From: Prorocentrum cordatum
Lineage: Eukaryota > Sar > Dinophyceae > Prorocentrales > Prorocentraceae
Length of the DNA: 45,000 nucleotides
Direction of reading: 5' to 3'
Assembly: GCA_963575745.1 (NCBI GenBank)
Contig: CAUYUJ010014549.1
Location: forward strand, 105,001-150,000
A program made the position numbers and the translations under genes. Shown here in pieces: positions 1-12,038 of this stretch; position 1 is the stretch's first letter, and every line of letters begins with the position of its first letter. The notes under the pieces were generated by a model. The model was not told where the DNA came from. It saw nothing but the letters and a program-made list of their open reading frames with translations, and did not search any database.

Positions 1-249
1 AGGGGAGGTTTTTGAAAGGTTGTCGGGCGGTTTTTGGAAGAGAAAAAAAAAACATTCCTGGGGCCTTCCTAAAAACCTTCCCTATTTTTTGGTTTTGAAA
101 GTTGTGGAAAGAGCCTTCCTGAAACCTTCCTAAAACCTTCCGCAGGAAGGCGTTGGATGTTATATATATATGTGTGTGTGTAAACATATATAAATATATA
201 TATATATATATATAAAAAAACCTTCTTGACGCCTTCCTATAACCTTCCT

Positions 250-285
<36 letters not shown>

Positions 286-1385
286 GGGGGGGGGTAAAAC
301 GCCGCCCCGGAGCCCCCCTAAAACCACCCCATAAGGTTTTTGGAAGGTATTTGGGAAACAACCGTTCTGAAACCTTCCGGAAACCTTCCTCGGGGAGTTT
401 TTTGGGGCTGAAAAACCTCCCAGGCGCCCCCTTAAAACCTCCCCAGGGAAAGTTGTTGGAAGGCTTTTGGGAAAAACCTTCCTGGGGCCTTCCTTAAACC
501 TTCCTCTGGGAGGTTGTTATGAAAAGTTGTTGGAAGGTTGTCGGGGAAAACCTTCCTGGAACCTTCATGGAACCTTCATCAGGAAGGTTTTTTTTTGTTT
601 GGAAAAAAAACCTTCTGAAATCTTCCCGAAACCTTCCCCAGATGGTTTTTGGTAGGTTGTTGGAAAACAGCCGCTCTGAAACCTTTCTAAAACCTTCACC
701 TGGAAGGTTTTCGAAAAGTTGTTGGAAAGTTTCTTTTTGTGAAAAAAAAAACCTTTCTGGAACCTTTCTACAGCCTGCCTCAGGAAGGTCTGTGGGAGGT
801 TTTTCGGAGCAACCTTCCTGAACCCCCCTGAAACCTTACCCAGGAAGGTTTTTTGGAAGGGTTTTGGAAACAGAACCTCCCTGCAACCTTCCTAGAAACC
901 TCACCCGGGAAGGTCGCTGGGGGGTCTGGGGGGTTTTTGGGGAAAACCCCCGCGAAACCTTCCTAAAACCTTCCCCCAAAAGGTTTTTAAACGCCTGTTG
1001 TGAAGTTGTTTGGGAAACCTTCCTGGGGCCTTCCTCGAGCCTTCCGCGGGAAGGTCGTTGAAGGTTTTTTGGGGAAAAAACCGCCCTGGAACCTTCCTAA
1101 AACCTTCCCCAGGAAGGCGTTTGGAAGGTTGTTGGGAAAAACCTTACTGAAACCTTCCTAAAACCTCCCCCATGATTTTTTTTTTAAAATAAAAAAAGCT
1201 TGTGGGAACAAGCCGCCCTGAAACCTTCCTAAAACCTTCCTCCGGAAGGTTTTTGAAAAGTGTTTGTAATATAAGAAAACTTCCTGAAACCTTCCTGAGA
1301 CCTCCCCGTGGAATGTGTTTGGGAGGTTGTTTGGGAAAACCCTCCTGGAACCGTCCTGGAACCTTCGTCGCGAAGCTTTTTACAA
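1..1385. repeat. CCTTCC/GGAAGG palindromic repeat field
   Basis: Dozens of degenerate units of roughly 75-90 bp alternate blocks such as AAACCTTCCTAAAACCTTCC with the reverse complement GGAAGGTTTTTGGAAGG, so neighbouring blocks can pair as hairpins (for example AACCTTCCCCAGGAAGG near 1100). Open frames here (for example 467-655 and 1202-1399) are low-complexity readings of the repeat and have no domain. The same family recurs at 3970-4165. No gene is seen. Confidence 0.85.
159..218. repeat. TA/TG microsatellite
   Basis: Runs of TA, then TG, then TA dinucleotides lie inside the CCTTCC field. A 33-nt T run (252-284) followed by a 10-nt G run (285-294) lies just downstream. Confidence 0.9.
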
Positions 1386-1507
1386 AAAAAAATAAATAAA
1401 ACATATGTTCCCCACATCCTAAGTGGGGTTCTTGTTTTCTCTGCGCACCCTCCGCGCAGGATCTCTCGTCCTCCTCCCTCTCCTCTGCTCCTCTTTGCTT
1501 CCTCCTC

Positions 1508-1613
1508 CGCATCATCATCGCCATCGCCATCGCTCCCCACTCATCATCATCATCATCACCATCAGCATCACCATCACCATCGCACGATCACTCACCATCA
1601 TCGGCATCGAGCG

Positions 1614-1650
<37 letters not shown>

Positions 1651-1862
1651 CTACTCGCTGACTCACCACTTCGCCCCCGTCATCATCACCACCATTTACC
1701 ATCAGAATCGCACGATCACTCACCATCAGCACTCATCATCACCACCATCATCATCATCACGTCGTCACCATCACCACCACCACCATCATCATCGTCATCA
1801 TCACCATCAATCATATATCATCATCAAACACCGTCGTCATCATCCCATCACCATCATCCACC
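1508..1862. repeat. CAT/ATC trinucleotide microsatellite
   Basis: Long interrupted CAT repeats. Translated they give His, Ser or Ile runs depending on frame, so the overlapping open frames are not genes. Confidence 0.92.
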
Positions 1863-1870
1863 AAGAGGGG

Positions 1871-3200
1871 GCCTCGTCTGTGAGTGAATTGTGAAGAAGT
1901 CTCAGGGGGGAGCCCCCTCCCTATGGGGCCCGCAGATCATGTTACTAATCCGAGCGGGTCATCGGATTCCTGTATCTGTCGTCACTTTTGGGTTCCTCAG
2001 CTCTGAATTTGGAGGAAGTATCAAGCGGGAGCCTCGTCTGTGAGTGAATTGCGAGGCAGTCTCAGGCGGGGGCCCCCTCCTTATGGGGCCCGCAGATCAT
2101 GTAAATAATGTGAGCGGGTCATCGGATTCCTGTAACTGTCGTCACTTTTGGGCTCCTCAGGTCTGAATTTGGAGGAAATATCAGGCGGGAGCCTCGTTTG
2201 TCAATGAATTGCGAGCAAGTCTCAGGCGGGGGCCCCCTCCTTATGGGGCCCGCGGATCATGTTACTAATCCGAGCGGGTCATCGGATTCCTGTAACTGTC
2301 GTCACTTTTGAGCTCCTCGGGTCTGAATTTGGAAGAAGTATCGAGCGGGGCCCTCGTCTGTGAGTGAATTGTGAGGATGCGTCAAGCGGGAGCCCCCTCC
2401 CTATGGGGCCCGCAGGTCATGTTACTAATCCGAGCGGGTCATCGGATTCCTGTATCTGTCGTCACTTTTGGGCTCCTCAGGTCTGAAGTTGGAGGAAATA
2501 TCGAGCGGGAGCCTCGTCTGCGAGTGAATTGTGAGGAAGTCTCAGGCGGGAGCCCCCTCCCTATGGGGCCCGCAGATCATGTTATTCATCCGAACGGGTC
2601 ATCGGATTCCTGTAACTGTCGTCACTTTTGGGCTCCTCAAGTCTGAATTTGGAGGAAGTATCGAGCGGGAGCCTCGTCTGTGAGTGAATTGTGAGGAAGT
2701 CTCAAGCGGGAGCCCCCTCCCTATGGGGCCCGCAGATCATGTTACTAATCCGAGCGGGTCATCGGATTCCTGTAACTGTCGTCACTTTTGGGATCCTCAG
2801 GTCTGAATTTGGAGGAAGTATCAAGCGGGAGCCTCGTCTGTGAGTGAATTGCGAAGAAGTCTCAAGCGGGAGCCCCCTCCTTATGGGGCCCGCAGATCAT
2901 GTTACTTATCCAAGCGGGTCATCGGATTCCTGTAACTGTCGTCACTTTTGGGCTCCTCAGGTCTGAATTTGGAGGAATATCAGGCGGGAGCCTCGTTTGT
3001 CAAGTGAATTGCGAGCAAGTCTCAGGCGGGAGCCCCCTCCTTATGGGGCCCGCAGATCATGTTATTAATCCGAGCGGGTCATCAGATTCCTGTAACTGTC
3101 GTCACTTTTGGGCTCCTCAGGTCTGAATTTGGAAGAAGTATCAAGCGGGGCCCTCGTCTGTGAGTGAATTGTGAGGACGCGTCAGGCGGGAGCCTTCCTA
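1871..3200. repeat. 160-bp tandem satellite, about 8 copies
   Basis: The block GCCTCGTCTGTGAGTGAATT recurs at 1871, 2031, 2191, 2351, 2511, 2671, 2831, 2990 and 3151, giving a 160-bp period with one single-base deletion. Each monomer carries CGGGAGCCCC, a short spacer and GGGGCCCG, which can pair as a hairpin. Similarity is high between copies and the array ends by degenerating into GC-rich sequence near 3200. Confidence 0.93.
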
Positions 3201-3319
3201 TGGGTCCCGCAGCTCACGCGGTTCCTCCGGGTCATCCTCCGGCGCGCGCTTCCTCTGGGTCGTCCTCCGGCGCGCATCGGCTGGGGCGCACGTCGCGCGC
3301 TTCCTCTGGGTCGCGTTCC

Positions 3320-3900
3320 GCGCGAGGACGAGGAGGAGGATTGCCAGGAAAAGGAGGAGGGATGATGCAGGACGAGACAGGAAAGCAGGAAGAGGAAGAG
3401 GCTGAGGGGAGGAAGGACGAGGAGGAAAAAGAGAAGGAGGAATGCCCGAGGAGGCCCCAGTAGGTCCCGGAAGGCCCAGAAGGCTCCAGGAGGCCCCAAG
3501 AGGCTCCAGGAGGCCCCAGGAGGGGGCAGGAGGCCTAAGGAGGAGGCAGGAGGAGGAGGAGGAAAAGGAGGAGGAGGAGGGGGGGGAGGAGGGGGGAGGA
3601 ATATGGAAACGAGGAGGAGGAGGAGGAGGAAGAGGAGGAAGCGGATGAGGGAGAGGGAGAGGAGGAGGACAGGGGATGATGATGAGGAGGAGGAGGAGGA
3701 GGAGAAGGGAGAGGGAGAGCAGGGGGAGGAGGCAGGAGGCAGGAGGGGCAGGGGGAATGGGGGGGAGGAAGCATAACGAGGGGGAGGGGGAGGAGGTGGA
3801 GGAGGCAAGAAAAGGAGGAAGAGGCAGGGGTTGAGGCAGGAGGAGGAGCAGACAGGAGGAGAACGAGGAGGCAAGAGTAGGCGGGAGAAGGGAAGGGGCA
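3320..3900. repeat. Purine-rich (GGA)n-like tract
   Basis: About 580 bp with strong strand asymmetry: the plus strand is almost all A and G (AGGAGG repeats), with a short AGGCCCCAAGAGGC segment (3460-3540) that is the reverse complement of the CCTCTTGGGG minisatellite found further right. Minus-strand open frames here are Pro/Ser runs and are rejected as genes. Confidence 0.88.
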
Positions 3901-3969
3901 GGAGGATACCCCCATGCAAGCTAAAGAGATTATCATGCGGGGTCCTTCCGTCGGAGTAATTTGTTTTTG

Positions 3970-4165
3970 CGATTGTTGGAAGGCTCTTGGGAAAAACCTT
4001 ACTGAAACCTCCATGAAACCTTCCGCGGGAAGGTGATTGGGCGGTCGTTGGAGAAACCGCCTGAAACCTTGCTAAACCTTCCTCGGGAAAGTGTTTGGAA
4101 GGTTTTGGGGGAAAAGCCTTCCTGACACCTTCCTAAAACCTTCCTCGGGAAGGTTTCAGGAGGGG
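3970..4165. repeat. Second CCTTCC/GGAAGG palindromic block
   Basis: Same family as at 1-1385: AAACCTTCC and GGAAGGTTT blocks alternate over about 200 bp. Confidence 0.85.
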
Positions 4166-4399
4166 TTGGCCGAACTGCCGCGCCCAACTGCGTCGCCCGC
4201 ATCATCCTTCGAAAACTGACCTTGTTTGTCGTTCCTGCCCATGGTGCTGGCCCATGTTTCCGCTGCTTCCCTTCTGCCCCATCCAAGACAACATGAACCC
4301 TGCGAACAGCCCTGTGATTTCTGACCGCAGCGCGCAAAACAGACAAGACCGCCCGACGAAACGAACGCGTCGAGGTCGCATGCGAAATCTACCGCGCAA

Positions 4400-5520
4400 G
4401 TCTTCGGTTGAGCTCCCCACGAAACCACCGACCGCGCGAAGGCCGCGACGAAAGTGGCACGGGTGGCGGCGAGCAGCCTGCGCCGCAAAACTCCTCGGTG
4501 GAACTCCGTTGGGCCTGCGGACCGCGAGAGACAGCGCCGAATTGGCCTGGGACGGAGGCGCGCGGCCTGCGCTCCAGATTTGGCTACTGAACACGCGAGC
4601 AGCGTTGCTGAATTTGTCTCGACGGCACAATGCGGCACGTGCCACAAACACTCTCGGCGGGGCTCCATATGGGGCCACGAACCGCGAGGGGTGCGTGCTC
4701 GATGGTCTGGGCGACGGCGCGCGGCACGTGCCTGATGACCTTTCAGTGGACTTTCCGAATGCGGCCGCAGATCGTGCGAGGGCAGCTGAAATGGCCCAGG
4801 CGGCGGCGCGCGGCGTGCGTTGCAGGCGTCTTCGGCGGAACCCTCTACATGGTGCCACGAACCGCATGACAAGCGGTTTGAAATCGTCTGGGCGACAACA
4901 TGCGCCCTGTGCGATAAGCCCTTCGGGGGCTGCGTATCGGGCCGCGAACCGTTCGATTGGTGCGCTGCGACTGTTTGCGTGGAGGCATGCGTCCGGCGCC
5001 GAAAAAACATTCGGTCGAACTCCCCCAAGTTCGCGAACCGTGCATAGAATGAACTGAAATTGTTTGGGCGGTGGCCAGCGGCCTATGCTGCGGGTATCCG
5101 GTGGCGTTCCCTATGGGGGCACGAATGGCGTGGCGGGCGCGTCAAAATGGCCCGGGCGCGGCGCGCGGTCTGCGCCGCGGGGGTCTTCGATGGGATTCGA
5201 AAAAATATGGAGCCGCGAACTGCGAGATGGGCGGCCTCGAACAATCTGGGCGGCGGCATGCGGCTTGCGCTCTGCAGCATGTCGATTGAGCTCCTCATAG
5301 GGCCACGAACCTTGCGAACATGGATCTGGAATGGTCGGCGCGGCAGCGCGCGACCACAACGCGTCGGCAGGGTTGCGCGCGGGGCCGCGAACCGCGCGAT
5401 GGGCGTGATAGACCGGTCGCGGCACCGGCATGCGGTTTGCGCCACAGGGACTTTCAAAAACAAATCGCCCAGGGACAACGAACTGCGCGCGGCGCGAAGG
5501 GCGCGCTGAAATTGCATCGG
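4400..5520. repeat. Degenerate ~88-bp GC-rich satellite
   Basis: A core of the form GGGCC(A/G)CGAACCGCG recurs near 4675, 4760, 4854, 4940, 5031, 5117, 5210, 5298, 5383 and 5473, that is every 85-93 bp, with a second recurring core GGCGGCGCGCGGC between. Two weaker copies lie near 4512 and 4585. The long open frames on both strands across it follow from the high GC and share no recognisable domain, so I call it a decayed satellite rather than a gene. Confidence 0.7.
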
Positions 5521-5594
5521 CGCGGCCACAAAAATATAGCACACCACGCAAGACAAAAGGGAATGGATGATGAGGAAAAGAAGCGGAGAGGAAC

Positions 5595-5685
5595 AAGGAG
5601 GAGGAGGAGGAGGAGGAGGAGGAGGAGGAGAGGAGAGGAGAGGAGAGGAGAGGAGAGGAGAGGAGAGGGGAGAAGAGCAGAAGGG
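5595..5685. repeat. GGA and GGAGA microsatellite
   Basis: (AGG)n passes into (GAGAGGA)n-like repeats over about 90 bp. The flanking 5690-6300 region shows no recognisable gene; it is GC-rich with CGCGCG runs. Confidence 0.9.
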
Positions 5686-6317
5686 ACGAGGCGCGAAGCG
5701 CTGCGAATTTAAAGCGAGGACCTGACACGCGGGAGGGTTGGGAACAAAAACAAAACAAATCGAGGACCACCCGCGACAAGAGCGCGCGCGCGCCGCGCGC
5801 GCGTCAGGCAAACCAGCGGCACGCCAAGCACACGAGGCGCCGTGGCCACGCTGGGCACAGCGCACGCACGAAACGAAAATCACAAAAATACCAGCCGCGC
5901 CAAGCAAAAAGCGGGATCACCTGCCACCGCGCGCGCGCGCGATGCTGGCACCGCCCCTCGCTTCAAGGGGCCTCCGATCCGCGACGAACCATCGCGAGGC
6001 CTCGAAAAGGCACCTCGTACTAAATGTTTCTGGGCAGTGCTGTTGGTTCGGAACGGGGTATGGCTCTGGAGGGCGAGCGCGGACATGCAATTCCCTGGCT
6101 GGCAGCGCCAGCAGTGAGAGCTGCCGAACTCGCGCGTGCTACAAACATCGACGGCACGTGCGGACACGTTGGCGTACGTTGGTTCATCTCGCTTCTGCCC
6201 ATGCCCAACAATGAACTCAACGCGCGCCCGTCCAGGGCCCGCCGCGGGCCACGGCCCTCGACGCCCTCCAGGGGCGCGGTGGGTTCGGTCCCGATTGGTT
6301 GGCAAGCATTGAATCAG

Positions 6318-7695
6318 GTTGGGGCGGCAGCCCCCCCCGCCGCAACGGGGGGGGGGGCGTGAGGTTAAGGCGGCGGCGTGGGCCAGCCTCATGGTGCCCC
6401 CCGCCGCAGGGAGGGGTAATTACCATGAGGTTGGAGCAACGGTGGGGGCCAGCCTCACGGCACCCGCGCCGCGCGGGGGGTGCCGTGAGGTCGGGGCGGC
6501 GGGGGCCAGCCTCACGGCGCCCCCCGGCGCGGCGGGGGGGTGCCGTGAGGTTGGGGCGGCAGTGAGGGCCAGCCTCATGATGCTTCCCGCCGCGCGGGGG
6601 TAGCGTGAGGTTGAGGCGGCGGCGGGGGCCAGCCTCACGGCGGGGGGGGTGCCGTGAGGTTGGGGCGGCTGCGGGGGCCAGCCTCGCGGTCGGAGCGGCG
6701 GTGGGGGCCAAGCTCACGGTACCCCCTGCCGCGCGGGGGTGCCGTGAAGTTGGGGCAGCGGCGGGTGCCAGCTTAACGGCGCCCCCCAGCGCGCAGGGGG
6801 TACCGTGAGGTTGGGGCGGCGGCGGGGGCCAACCTCGCGATACCTCCCGGCGTGGCGGTGGGCCGTGAAGTTGGGGCGGCGGCGGGGGCCAACCTCGCGG
6901 TACCCTCGGGCGCGCGGGGTGTGCCGTGAGGTTGGGGTGGCGGCGGGGGCCAGCCTCACGGTGCACCAGCGCGGCGGGGGGCACCGTGAGGTTGGGGCGG
7001 CGACGGGGGCCAACCTTACGGCCCCCCCCGCCGTGCCAAGGGGGGGGGGCGTAAGGTTGGGGCGGCGGCGGGGGCAAGCCTCACGGCTCCCCCCTGCGCG
7101 CCGTGGGTACCGTGAGGTTGGGGCGGCGGCGGAGGAATACCGCAAGGTTGGGCGGCAGCGGGGGCCAGCCTCGCGGTACCCCCCACCGCGCGGGGGGGGG
7201 GGGGCTGTGAGGTTGGGGTTGCAGCGGGGCCTGCCTCATGGTACCCCGGGCGCGGCGGGGGGGGCCGTGAGGTTGGGGCGGCGGCGGGGCCAACCGCGGC
7301 GGCGGGGGCCAACTTCACGGTGCCCCCCTGCGCGCGGAGGGGTACCGCGAGGATGGGGCGGCGGCGGGGGCCATCCTCACGGTACCCCCCGCCGCGCGGG
7401 GGTACTCTGAGGTTGGTGCGGCGGTGGGGGCCAGCCTCACGGTGTCTCCCGCCTTGCCGTGCGGGGGGTACGGCGAGGATGGGGCGGCGGCGGGGGCCAG
7501 CCTCACGGACACCCCAGCGCAACGGGGGGTACCGTGAGGTTGGGGCGGCGGTGGGGCCAGCCTCACGGCACCCCCCGCCTTTCGGGAGGGTGCTGTCAGG
7601 TTGGGGCGGCGGCGGGGTCCAGCCTCACGGTGCACCCCGCCGCGCGGGGGGTGCCGCGAGGTTGGGGCGGCGGCGGGGGCCAGCCTCGCGGTACT
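6318..7695. repeat. ~60-bp GC-rich satellite made of paired palindromes, about 22 copies
   Basis: Monomers repeat about every 60 bp (GTGAGG at 6484, 6544, 6604 and so on). One half is GCCGTGAGGTTGG, a G-rich loop, then CCAGCCTCACGGC; the other half is GGTACCCCCC, a short loop, then GGGGGGTACC. Both halves can fold as hairpins, and the loop GGCGGCGGCGGGGG is G-quadruplex-like. The Arg/Pro/Gly-rich open frames across it on both strands are repeat readings. Confidence 0.92.
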
Positions 7696-7804
7696 AGTGC
7701 CGTCGCATTATGATGGCAGGTGCGGCGTGTCGTGGATGCTTGTCTGCGTGGTGCTTCGCATGACCCCCATGACTCTTTTCAAAAGTCGGCGGCAGACAGC
7801 TTAA

Positions 7805-8320
7805 GTTGCGCGGCGGCCGAGAATAAAACCGTTTCCTATCGGTTGCGTCATAGGTCGCGCCCTCGGCGGCCGAAAATAAAACCGTCTCCTATTGGTTGCG
7901 CCATAGGTTGGGCCCTCGGCGGCCGAGAATAAAACCGTCTCCTATTGGTTGCGCCATGTTTTGCGCCCTCGGCGGCCGATAATAAAACCGTCTCCCATCA
8001 GTTGCGCCACAAGTTGCGCCCTCGGCGGCCAAGAATAAAACCGTCTCCTTTCGGTTGCGTCATGGATTGCGCCCTCAGCGGCCACGAATAAAACCGTCTC
8101 CTACTGGTTGTGCCATACGTTGCGCCGTCGGCGGCCGAACATCAAACCGTCTCCTATTGGTTGCGCCATGTGTTGCGCCCTCGGCGGCCGAGAATAAAAC
8201 CGCCTCGTAGTGGTTGCTCCATAAGCTGCGCCCTCGGGGGCCGAACATAAAAACGCCTCCTACTGTTTGCGCCATAGGTTGCGCCTTCGGCCGCCGAAAA
8301 TAAAACCGTCGCGCAACGGG
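7805..8320. repeat. 53-bp tandem satellite, about 10 copies
   Basis: AATAAAACCGTCTCCTATTGG recurs with a period of about 53 bp (7822, 7875, 7929, 7981, 8036, 8088, 8193, 8298). Each monomer has two potential hairpins: CTCGG/CCGAG in the GGCGGCCGAG block and CCTATTGG/CCATAGG around TTGCG. The AATAAA in each copy is part of the repeat and is not evidence of a polyadenylation signal. Confidence 0.92.
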
Positions 8321-8389
8321 TGCGACCAGTCAGTTGGTCAGTCAGTTGGAGCTTACTTTGCGAAAAACAATTCTGACTACGCACGACAT

Positions 8390-9150
8390 GGATAGATAGG
8401 AGTCGGTAAGAATATCTAGAAATAGGAACTAATAGGTAGGAATACCTAGGAGTGCATAGGAATAGCTAGAAGGTCTTAGGGATAACTAATAATGAATAGG
8501 CATAGCTCGGAATATAACTCGGAATAACTAGGAATGAATAGCTAAGAGTAACTAGACATGCATGAGTATGCCTACGCACGCATAGCGAGGAATAGCTAAG
8601 AATTGGTCGGAATAGGTGGGTCGGAATAGGTAGAAATCGCTAGGAATAGGTAGGCATACGCAGGAACAGCTAGGAATAGGTTGGAACACGTGGGACAATG
8701 TAGCTCGGAATACATCGGAATAGCCAGGACTCGGTGGGTATAGGTAGGGATGAATAGGAATAGCTAGGACTAGGTAGGAACCAGGAAATTGTAGAGGCAG
8801 CTAAGAATAAACAGGAATAGCTGGGAATAGGTATGAAATAGCTGGGGATGGGTAGAGATAGGTAGGGATGGGTAGGAAGAGGTAGCAATAACCAGTGAAA
8901 TAATAACAGGTAGGAACTTCCAGGAATAGGTCAGAATAGCTAGGAATGGGCAGGAATAGCAAGGAGTAACTAAGAATATGTCTGAATAGCCAAGAATAAT
9001 TCGGAATAGCTCAGGATAGGTAGAAAGAGCTAGGACTAGGTCGTGATAGCAGGGGATATCAAGTAAAACGTAGGAAATAATAGCTAGGAATAATTCGGAG
9101 TAGATAAGAGTATCTAGGAACTTGCAGGAGCAGTGTAGGACTGAGTGGGA
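8390..9150. repeat. Decayed AGGAATAGCT-type short tandem array
   Basis: TAGGAATAG, TAGCTAGGAA and close variants recur at roughly 10-bp spacing over about 760 bp. The array is strongly diverged. 9150-9500 that follows shows no gene I can support. Confidence 0.85.
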
Positions 9151-9499
9151 AAAGGACGCATTTTAACTTCGGCCGACAGGCGAGCGGCGCTCTCGAGGTT
9201 TGCACACCATTGAGCCCCTTTCGAGGGCGACTTTCTCGAGGATGTCTCGCGCGAAAGCTCCCGGGCCACGACTTTCTAAACTGGAAGCCACGACTAAGAG
9301 GGCACGCCACCGCCAGCACGCGAAGCAGGCGAAGAACCGCCCCCGCCTGCGGTGGGCGAGACAAGCGTGGGGGGGGGAACGGCGAGGGGGGGAGAAGAGG
9401 GAAATCAAAATCCAAGAGGGGGGAGGGGGAGTGAGGAGGGATGCAGGAGCGAGGCGAGTAGAAAAAAAGTTTCCGGTCGATAATTTTAATCGCGTCCTT

Positions 9500-10870
9500 C
9501 CCCATTGTGGAACTTGGGAGGTGGGGGGGTGGCAGTTTTTCTAATCGGGAACCCACATTATTGCACGGAGCTCACGGCCGAGGCCGTCCTGCAACACATG
9601 TCCACGGTCTGGGGCTGTCGGCGGATATCCAACCGGGGCGCAGTAGGAGGCGATCATGTTGGAAGATGGCGAAGGCGAGCGCACCAAATAACAAAACTGT
9701 CGAAGCCAAACGACCGCCGCCCCCTTGTCGACCGTTCGGCTTGGCCCACGGCCTGTTTGGAAACCCTGGCCGCGCGGGCGTTGGACTGGGTGGGGGGCCC
9801 GTTCCTTCCCCAGCACGCCCACATCGACATCCAGCGTACGGATTCTGTCATCGAGCTCATCCGCGAATTCGGCGATACCGGACCCGAGACACCGGTCCGG
9901 AGCTGCGGCTCTGACGTGGCTAGTTGTTTCGCGAACATGCCGCAGGACTTGGTCCGTCGTGCATGGGCCTTCTACCAGTCCGTCCTTTAAAATTCAGTCG
10001 CGGCCATCCGCGTGGCCCGGCGAGGCAGGGTCGCGGTGCCCTCCCTGGTTGCCCGCCGTCCAGGATTCATGGCCACTGCATGAGGCTCACGATAGAGGAC
10101 CTGAAGGTGATCATCATGCACCACCTGCGCACAGGTTTCTTCTTACTCGGCGGGCTCGGCGGCATGGAGGTGGAGGGCCTTGCCATGGGTAGCCCGATGG
10201 GGCCCGCTCTCACCAGCATGGCCCTGATCTTCGGCGGCGGCGATTTTTTCCTATTCCCTGCATGGGCAGGTCTTGCCCCCATTGGGACATAGGAGACGCA
10301 TATCCGAGGCAAACAGCATGGGCTACATTGCTTGGATCCTGGAAATACGCTACACGGACGATTACATCTTGCTCTGGAAGGGCTCGCCCCAACTGCGGGC
10401 CAACGACATCACCATGTTGTCGGCATGCTTGGCGCGCCGGGCCTTGGAGCGATATCCTCTGCCCCGTGGACGCGACGACTCCCTCAAGTTCGTCAGCACG
10501 GACATCCATTTGAACCTGGACGGGTCTGTGGAGATCCGACCCGCCGTCGGGCACCTAGGCGGTGCGGGTCGGGATTTCGAGTTCGAAGGCTTCGTGCCCT
10601 ACTACAGCTTCGTCCCTCGAGGGATCGAGCGCGCGGTGGTCCTCGGCATCGTGGCGCGGGTGGCTCAATTCACCTCCCCGCCCACCCTCCGCCTCGACGC
10701 TCTCAGCGGATCCGGGCAGCACCTCATCGAGGTGTCCGGCTACCCGGAGCAGCTCTTCAAGACGTGGGTAAGTGAGGGAATGTGCCATTGGTCCACGTAA
10801 GTCCCCTCCCCCCTCCCCCCCAGGCTGCGCCAGTGCCACGGCGCTGGGTACTGGTCACACCGTCTGCGTA
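9500..10870 (+). pseudogene. Penelope-like retroelement reverse transcriptase, frameshifted remnant
   Basis: Three reverse transcriptase motifs appear in order but in changing frames. Motif A-like SDVASCFANMPQDLV (frame of 9505-9990) resembles the DV.SLYTNIP block typical of Penelope-like elements. Motif B-like GLAMGSPMGPALTSMAL (frame of 9924-10292) matches their G.PMGSPL.P..A block. Motif C RYTDDYILLWKGS (frame of 10273-10800), followed by LKFVSTDIHLNLDGS, fits the palm and the downstream block. Frame changes near 9985 and 10290 mean this copy cannot make the enzyme as it stands. At 10768 a consensus donor GTAAGT is followed at 10823 by CCCCAG after a C-rich tract; removing those 56 nt leaves an open frame for 15 codons beyond. 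No GIY-YIG endonuclease was recognised downstream. Family assignment is by motif pattern only. Confidence 0.72.
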
Positions 10871-11985
10871 GAAAATGCGCCCTCCCCCTTGCCTCTCCCC
10901 TGCCTTCGTCTCGGCCTCTCTGCCCACGTTTTCTCCCTGCCCCTGTTTCTGCTCCTCTTCCTCCTCCCCTGGCGTTCTCCTTGTCACTGCCGTTCTTGCT
11001 CCTCTGGCCCTCTCGTGGCTGGCGGTTCCCTGACCCGCGCCATCGATCCGCAGCCTTGGCACTGACCCAGGGGGGCACCTTCAGGCGCCGCAGCGAGCCT
11101 CTAGCAACTACCGAGGCCGATGGAGTCGGAACTGTGTAAGACTACAGCTGGTAGAGTCGTGTCTGTGCGCACTCGTTATCTCCATGGTTTTTGCGTGTTA
11201 TCTTCTCCGTGGGCCAAACTTCGTGCTACAACTGAACGGCGTTAAAACAATTAGATTCAAAGAACTTCGGGGCCTTTTCTCGGATTCATGGTGTTACGTT
11301 CAGGTGGTCTGTGTATGCGCGTGCCTGGAGCTCGAGCATCGCCGGGCCGTGCCTGACGAAATTATTGGGCCAACACGCCCAGCAGGATTTTCGGGCCCCC
11401 AGGACTTTCGGACACCCTTGCAGGACCGGGCCATCGCCGACAGGACCAGGAGGAGGAAGGCACTTGCAGCGCAGGGGGCGGCGGACCGTCTCCCCATCCT
11501 TCAAACATCATAGGGGGATGCGAAGTCCCTGGAGACGGAACGGGGTGGGCATGGGTTGGCATCATAAGCTGGCCCACTACCAAAAAGAAACATCATAGCT
11601 TCTACGTCAGTAAACAGGACTGATCCACTGACGGATCCAACTCTCTTCCATTCATTGGCATCAGACTCATGCGAAGCAGCATGCACTTCCCTCCTTGGCG
11701 GCGCCTGCGCACGCCAGGGGCAGCGCAGGAGGCGCCGCCAGGGGGGCCAACGCCGATCCAAGAAATCCGCGCGGACCTATGCCGTTACTTCTTCGATGCT
11801 CCGCGGACCAACCAGAATTAGGAGGCGAATCCAGCGGGTGCGACGCGGGCCCTCCAGGACGAGCAGCGGTATCGTCTTTCTGCTCGTTGTTCCTCTGATC
11901 CTCCGCGTGCAACACGCAGCCCAGGTCCATCTCTGCCGCGGCCACGCCCGCGAGCTCCTGCCGGAGCACCACGTCGGAAACGCAG
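10870..11985. other. No supported gene
   Basis: I see no domain, RNA gene or clear repeat in this stretch. Open frames up to about 170 codons occur on both strands but overlap one another and have GC-driven composition. Confidence 0.5.
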
Positions 11986-12038
11986 CTGGGCAGGCCTCTG
12001 GGCACGGCCGCTCCCGCTCCGGCGCCGCGCGCCGTGGC

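Noticed and set aside
1423-1887. His/Ser/Ile-rich open frame
   Set aside because: CAT microsatellite translation.
3182-4014. Minus-strand Pro/Ser/Leu-rich open frames
   Set aside because: They read the pyrimidine complement of the purine-rich tract.
4156-5907. Long overlapping frames on both strands (for example 4254-5057 plus and 4156-5028 minus)
   Set aside because: High GC and an ~88-bp degenerate repeat account for them; opposite strands are equally open and no domain is seen.
7805-8320. Repeated AATAAA as polyadenylation signals
   Set aside because: It recurs once per satellite monomer, no gene lies upstream, and AATAAA is not a reliable signal in dinoflagellates.
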